This document shows positions 4,459 through 5,444 of a stretch of DNA of 5,444 bases, piece by piece. Positions within the stretch are counted from its first letter, which is position 1. Each line of letters begins with the position of its first letter. The stretch covers positions 1 through 5,444 of the forward strand of contig JAFWRK010000052.1 in the NCBI GenBank assembly GCA_017519965.1, read 5' to 3'. The stretch comes from Bacilli bacterium. GTDB lineage: Bacteria > Bacillota_I > Bacilli_A > RF39 > UBA660. Both the position numbers and the translations under genes were made by a program. The notes beneath the pieces are model-generated. The model saw only the letters and a program-made list of their open reading frames with translations, did no database searches and was not told the origin of the DNA.

Positions 4459-5444
4459 ATGTTTGATGAAGTCTTAGAACATAATGAAGTTAGGAATTTA
4501 TTAAGAGAAATAGTTAATAATCCTAAGTATTATGATAAAGGAATAGAAGAAGTATTAAAAAAAGATTATTTTTTACAAGGAAGAATTTTTTTCCTTTTCT
4601 ATGAAGCTTTATACAAATATCAAATTATTATTGAAGACCCTAATTATTTATTTGATTTTATTAATAGTTTTGAAACTCTATTAAAAAGAGTTGATGATAT
4701 AGATAGTATTAAATTAGGTATTTCTAAAATACTTTGTAAAGTATTATTAAAGAAGTTACAAATACCGAGTGATTCTGCTGAAAATAAAAAAGAAGAAATT
4801 CTTAAATATGTATATGATAAGTATATTAAGAATGGATATTATATTAGAGGTTTAAATAAGGTAGAATATAACTACTTTGAAGAGACTTCTAAAGTAGATG
4901 TGATTATTGATGAAGAGTATAATGAACTAAAGAAAATATTATCTAAATATAAATATAATTTATCTATAGATGATAGTTTAGATCTTAATACAGACTTTAG
5001 TAGAGCTTGTATTAAGTCAATTAATTCTCCGAGATATTTATATAATTTAATTATTAATAATGAATATATAGATAGTAATAGAGATGCATATTATTTAAAA
5101 GATTATGATTTATGTAAAAATAATTTGAATAAAGTTTTAAATAATTTAAAAGTAGAAGATAATGATAAAGAAAAGATAAATAAGATTTTTTCTAAAATAT
5201 GGGAATTATATAATGATAAAGATAATGATATCTACTTAGCATTAATTAAAAGAAATAAGTTAGCTAATTCTATAGATTTAGTTATTAATGATGAGTATAA
5301 CTTAGAGGATTCTTTATATAATTTATTTACAACTTATGAAGATTCTATAAACGTAGATAGTTTAGTAGATGTTGATTTATGTATTAAATTACCTAATTAT
5401 TTTAAGTTTTTAAAAGAAGAAGTAAAAGAAGAAAAAAAAGAAGA
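4459..5444 (+). CDS. Large uncharacterised cytosolic protein (3' end outside window)
   Basis: The frame is open from ATG 4459 to the window edge, giving 328 residues without a stop. GGGGTGAT (4447-4454) precedes the ATG by 4 bases. No signal peptide or membrane helix is seen. The protein is rich in Asn, Lys, Ile, Asp, Tyr and Leu, looks largely helical at the N-terminus (1-120), and has the segment 'YVYDKYIKNGYYIRGLNK' around residues 117-134. The visible part ends in a charged Glu/Lys stretch (about 319-328) that may be a linker to a further domain. The local base composition is even more AT-rich than the surface-protein genes. No family was recognised. The GYYxxGxN element faintly recalls the 'YHGT' start of some ADP-ribosyltransferase-like folds, but the His is an Arg here (R130), so no function is assigned. 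Confidence 0.85.
   Translation, partial: MFDEVLEHNEVRNLLREIVNNPKYYDKGIEEVLKKDYFLQGRIFFLFYEALYKYQIIIEDPNYLFDFINSFETLLKRVDDIDSIKLGISKILCKVLLKKLQIPSDSAENKKEEILKYVYDKYIKNGYYIRGLNKVEYNYFEETSKVDVIIDEEYNELKKILSKYKYNLSIDDSLDLNTDFSRACIKSINSPRYLYNLIINNEYIDSNRDAYYLKDYDLCKNNLNKVLNNLKVEDNDKEKINKIFSKIWELYNDKDNDIYLALIKRNKLANSIDLVINDEYNLEDSLYNLFTTYEDSINVDSLVDVDLCIKLPNYFKFLKEEVKEEKKE

Noticed and set aside
4728..4745. Perfect 8-bp inverted repeat AATACTTT-GT-AAAGTATT
   Set aside because: It is inside a coding region, codes for ordinary residues (KILCKVL), has a two-base gap and no T-run. Chance in very AT-rich sequence is the simplest explanation.
1..5444. Genes on the - strand, tRNA or rRNA genes, insertion sequences
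   Set aside because: The + strand is almost fully occupied by convincing coding sequence, the gaps are short and explained, and no cloverleaf-like or transposase-like sequence was seen by eye.

Overview
This is a low-GC, AT-rich bacterial window with every gene on the + strand. It has canonical Shine-Dalgarno sites (AGGAGGTGAT-like), a U-tail intrinsic terminator and a sigma-A-type extended -10 promoter. These point to the Bacillota/Mycoplasmatota lineage. Codon bias, long Asn/Ile/Lys-rich proteins and cysteine-containing InlB-type repeats suggest an uncultured gut Bacilli or Mollicutes-like relative (inference). About 20 tryptophans in the predicted proteins are all TGG and no in-frame TGA occurs, so the Mycoplasma code is not indicated.

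Left part (1-1896): the 3' end of a large repetitive surface-protein gene. It has three 77-residue InlB/Listeria-Bacteroides-type repeat units with paired cysteines, one unit without cysteines, a degenerate fifth unit, and a tryptophan- and cysteine-rich C-terminal domain that looks like a diverged bacterial SH3 domain. Its stop codon overlaps the start of a second gene (TAATG) encoding a single-pass membrane protein with an extracellular beta-rich domain. The two look like a translationally coupled surface-protein pair, closed by a rho-independent terminator at 1902-1928.

Middle (1927-4128): an extended -10 promoter sits directly against the terminator T-tract and drives priA, the primosomal replication-restart helicase. 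priA starts at TTG 1963 and is complete, with Walker A, DEEH, eight zinc-binding cysteines and the QVAGRAGR motif.

Right part (4129-5444): a short spacer with a perfect 7-bp inverted repeat, then a 92-residue tail-anchored membrane protein, then, 13 bases later, a large uncharacterised cytosolic protein that runs off the window. These two are probably co-transcribed, perhaps with priA. No RNA gene, insertion sequence, CRISPR array or attachment site was seen. The most notable material is the surface-protein pair: a recently recombined repeat array, disulfide-capable repeats and a putative non-covalent wall-binding end with a membrane-anchored partner.
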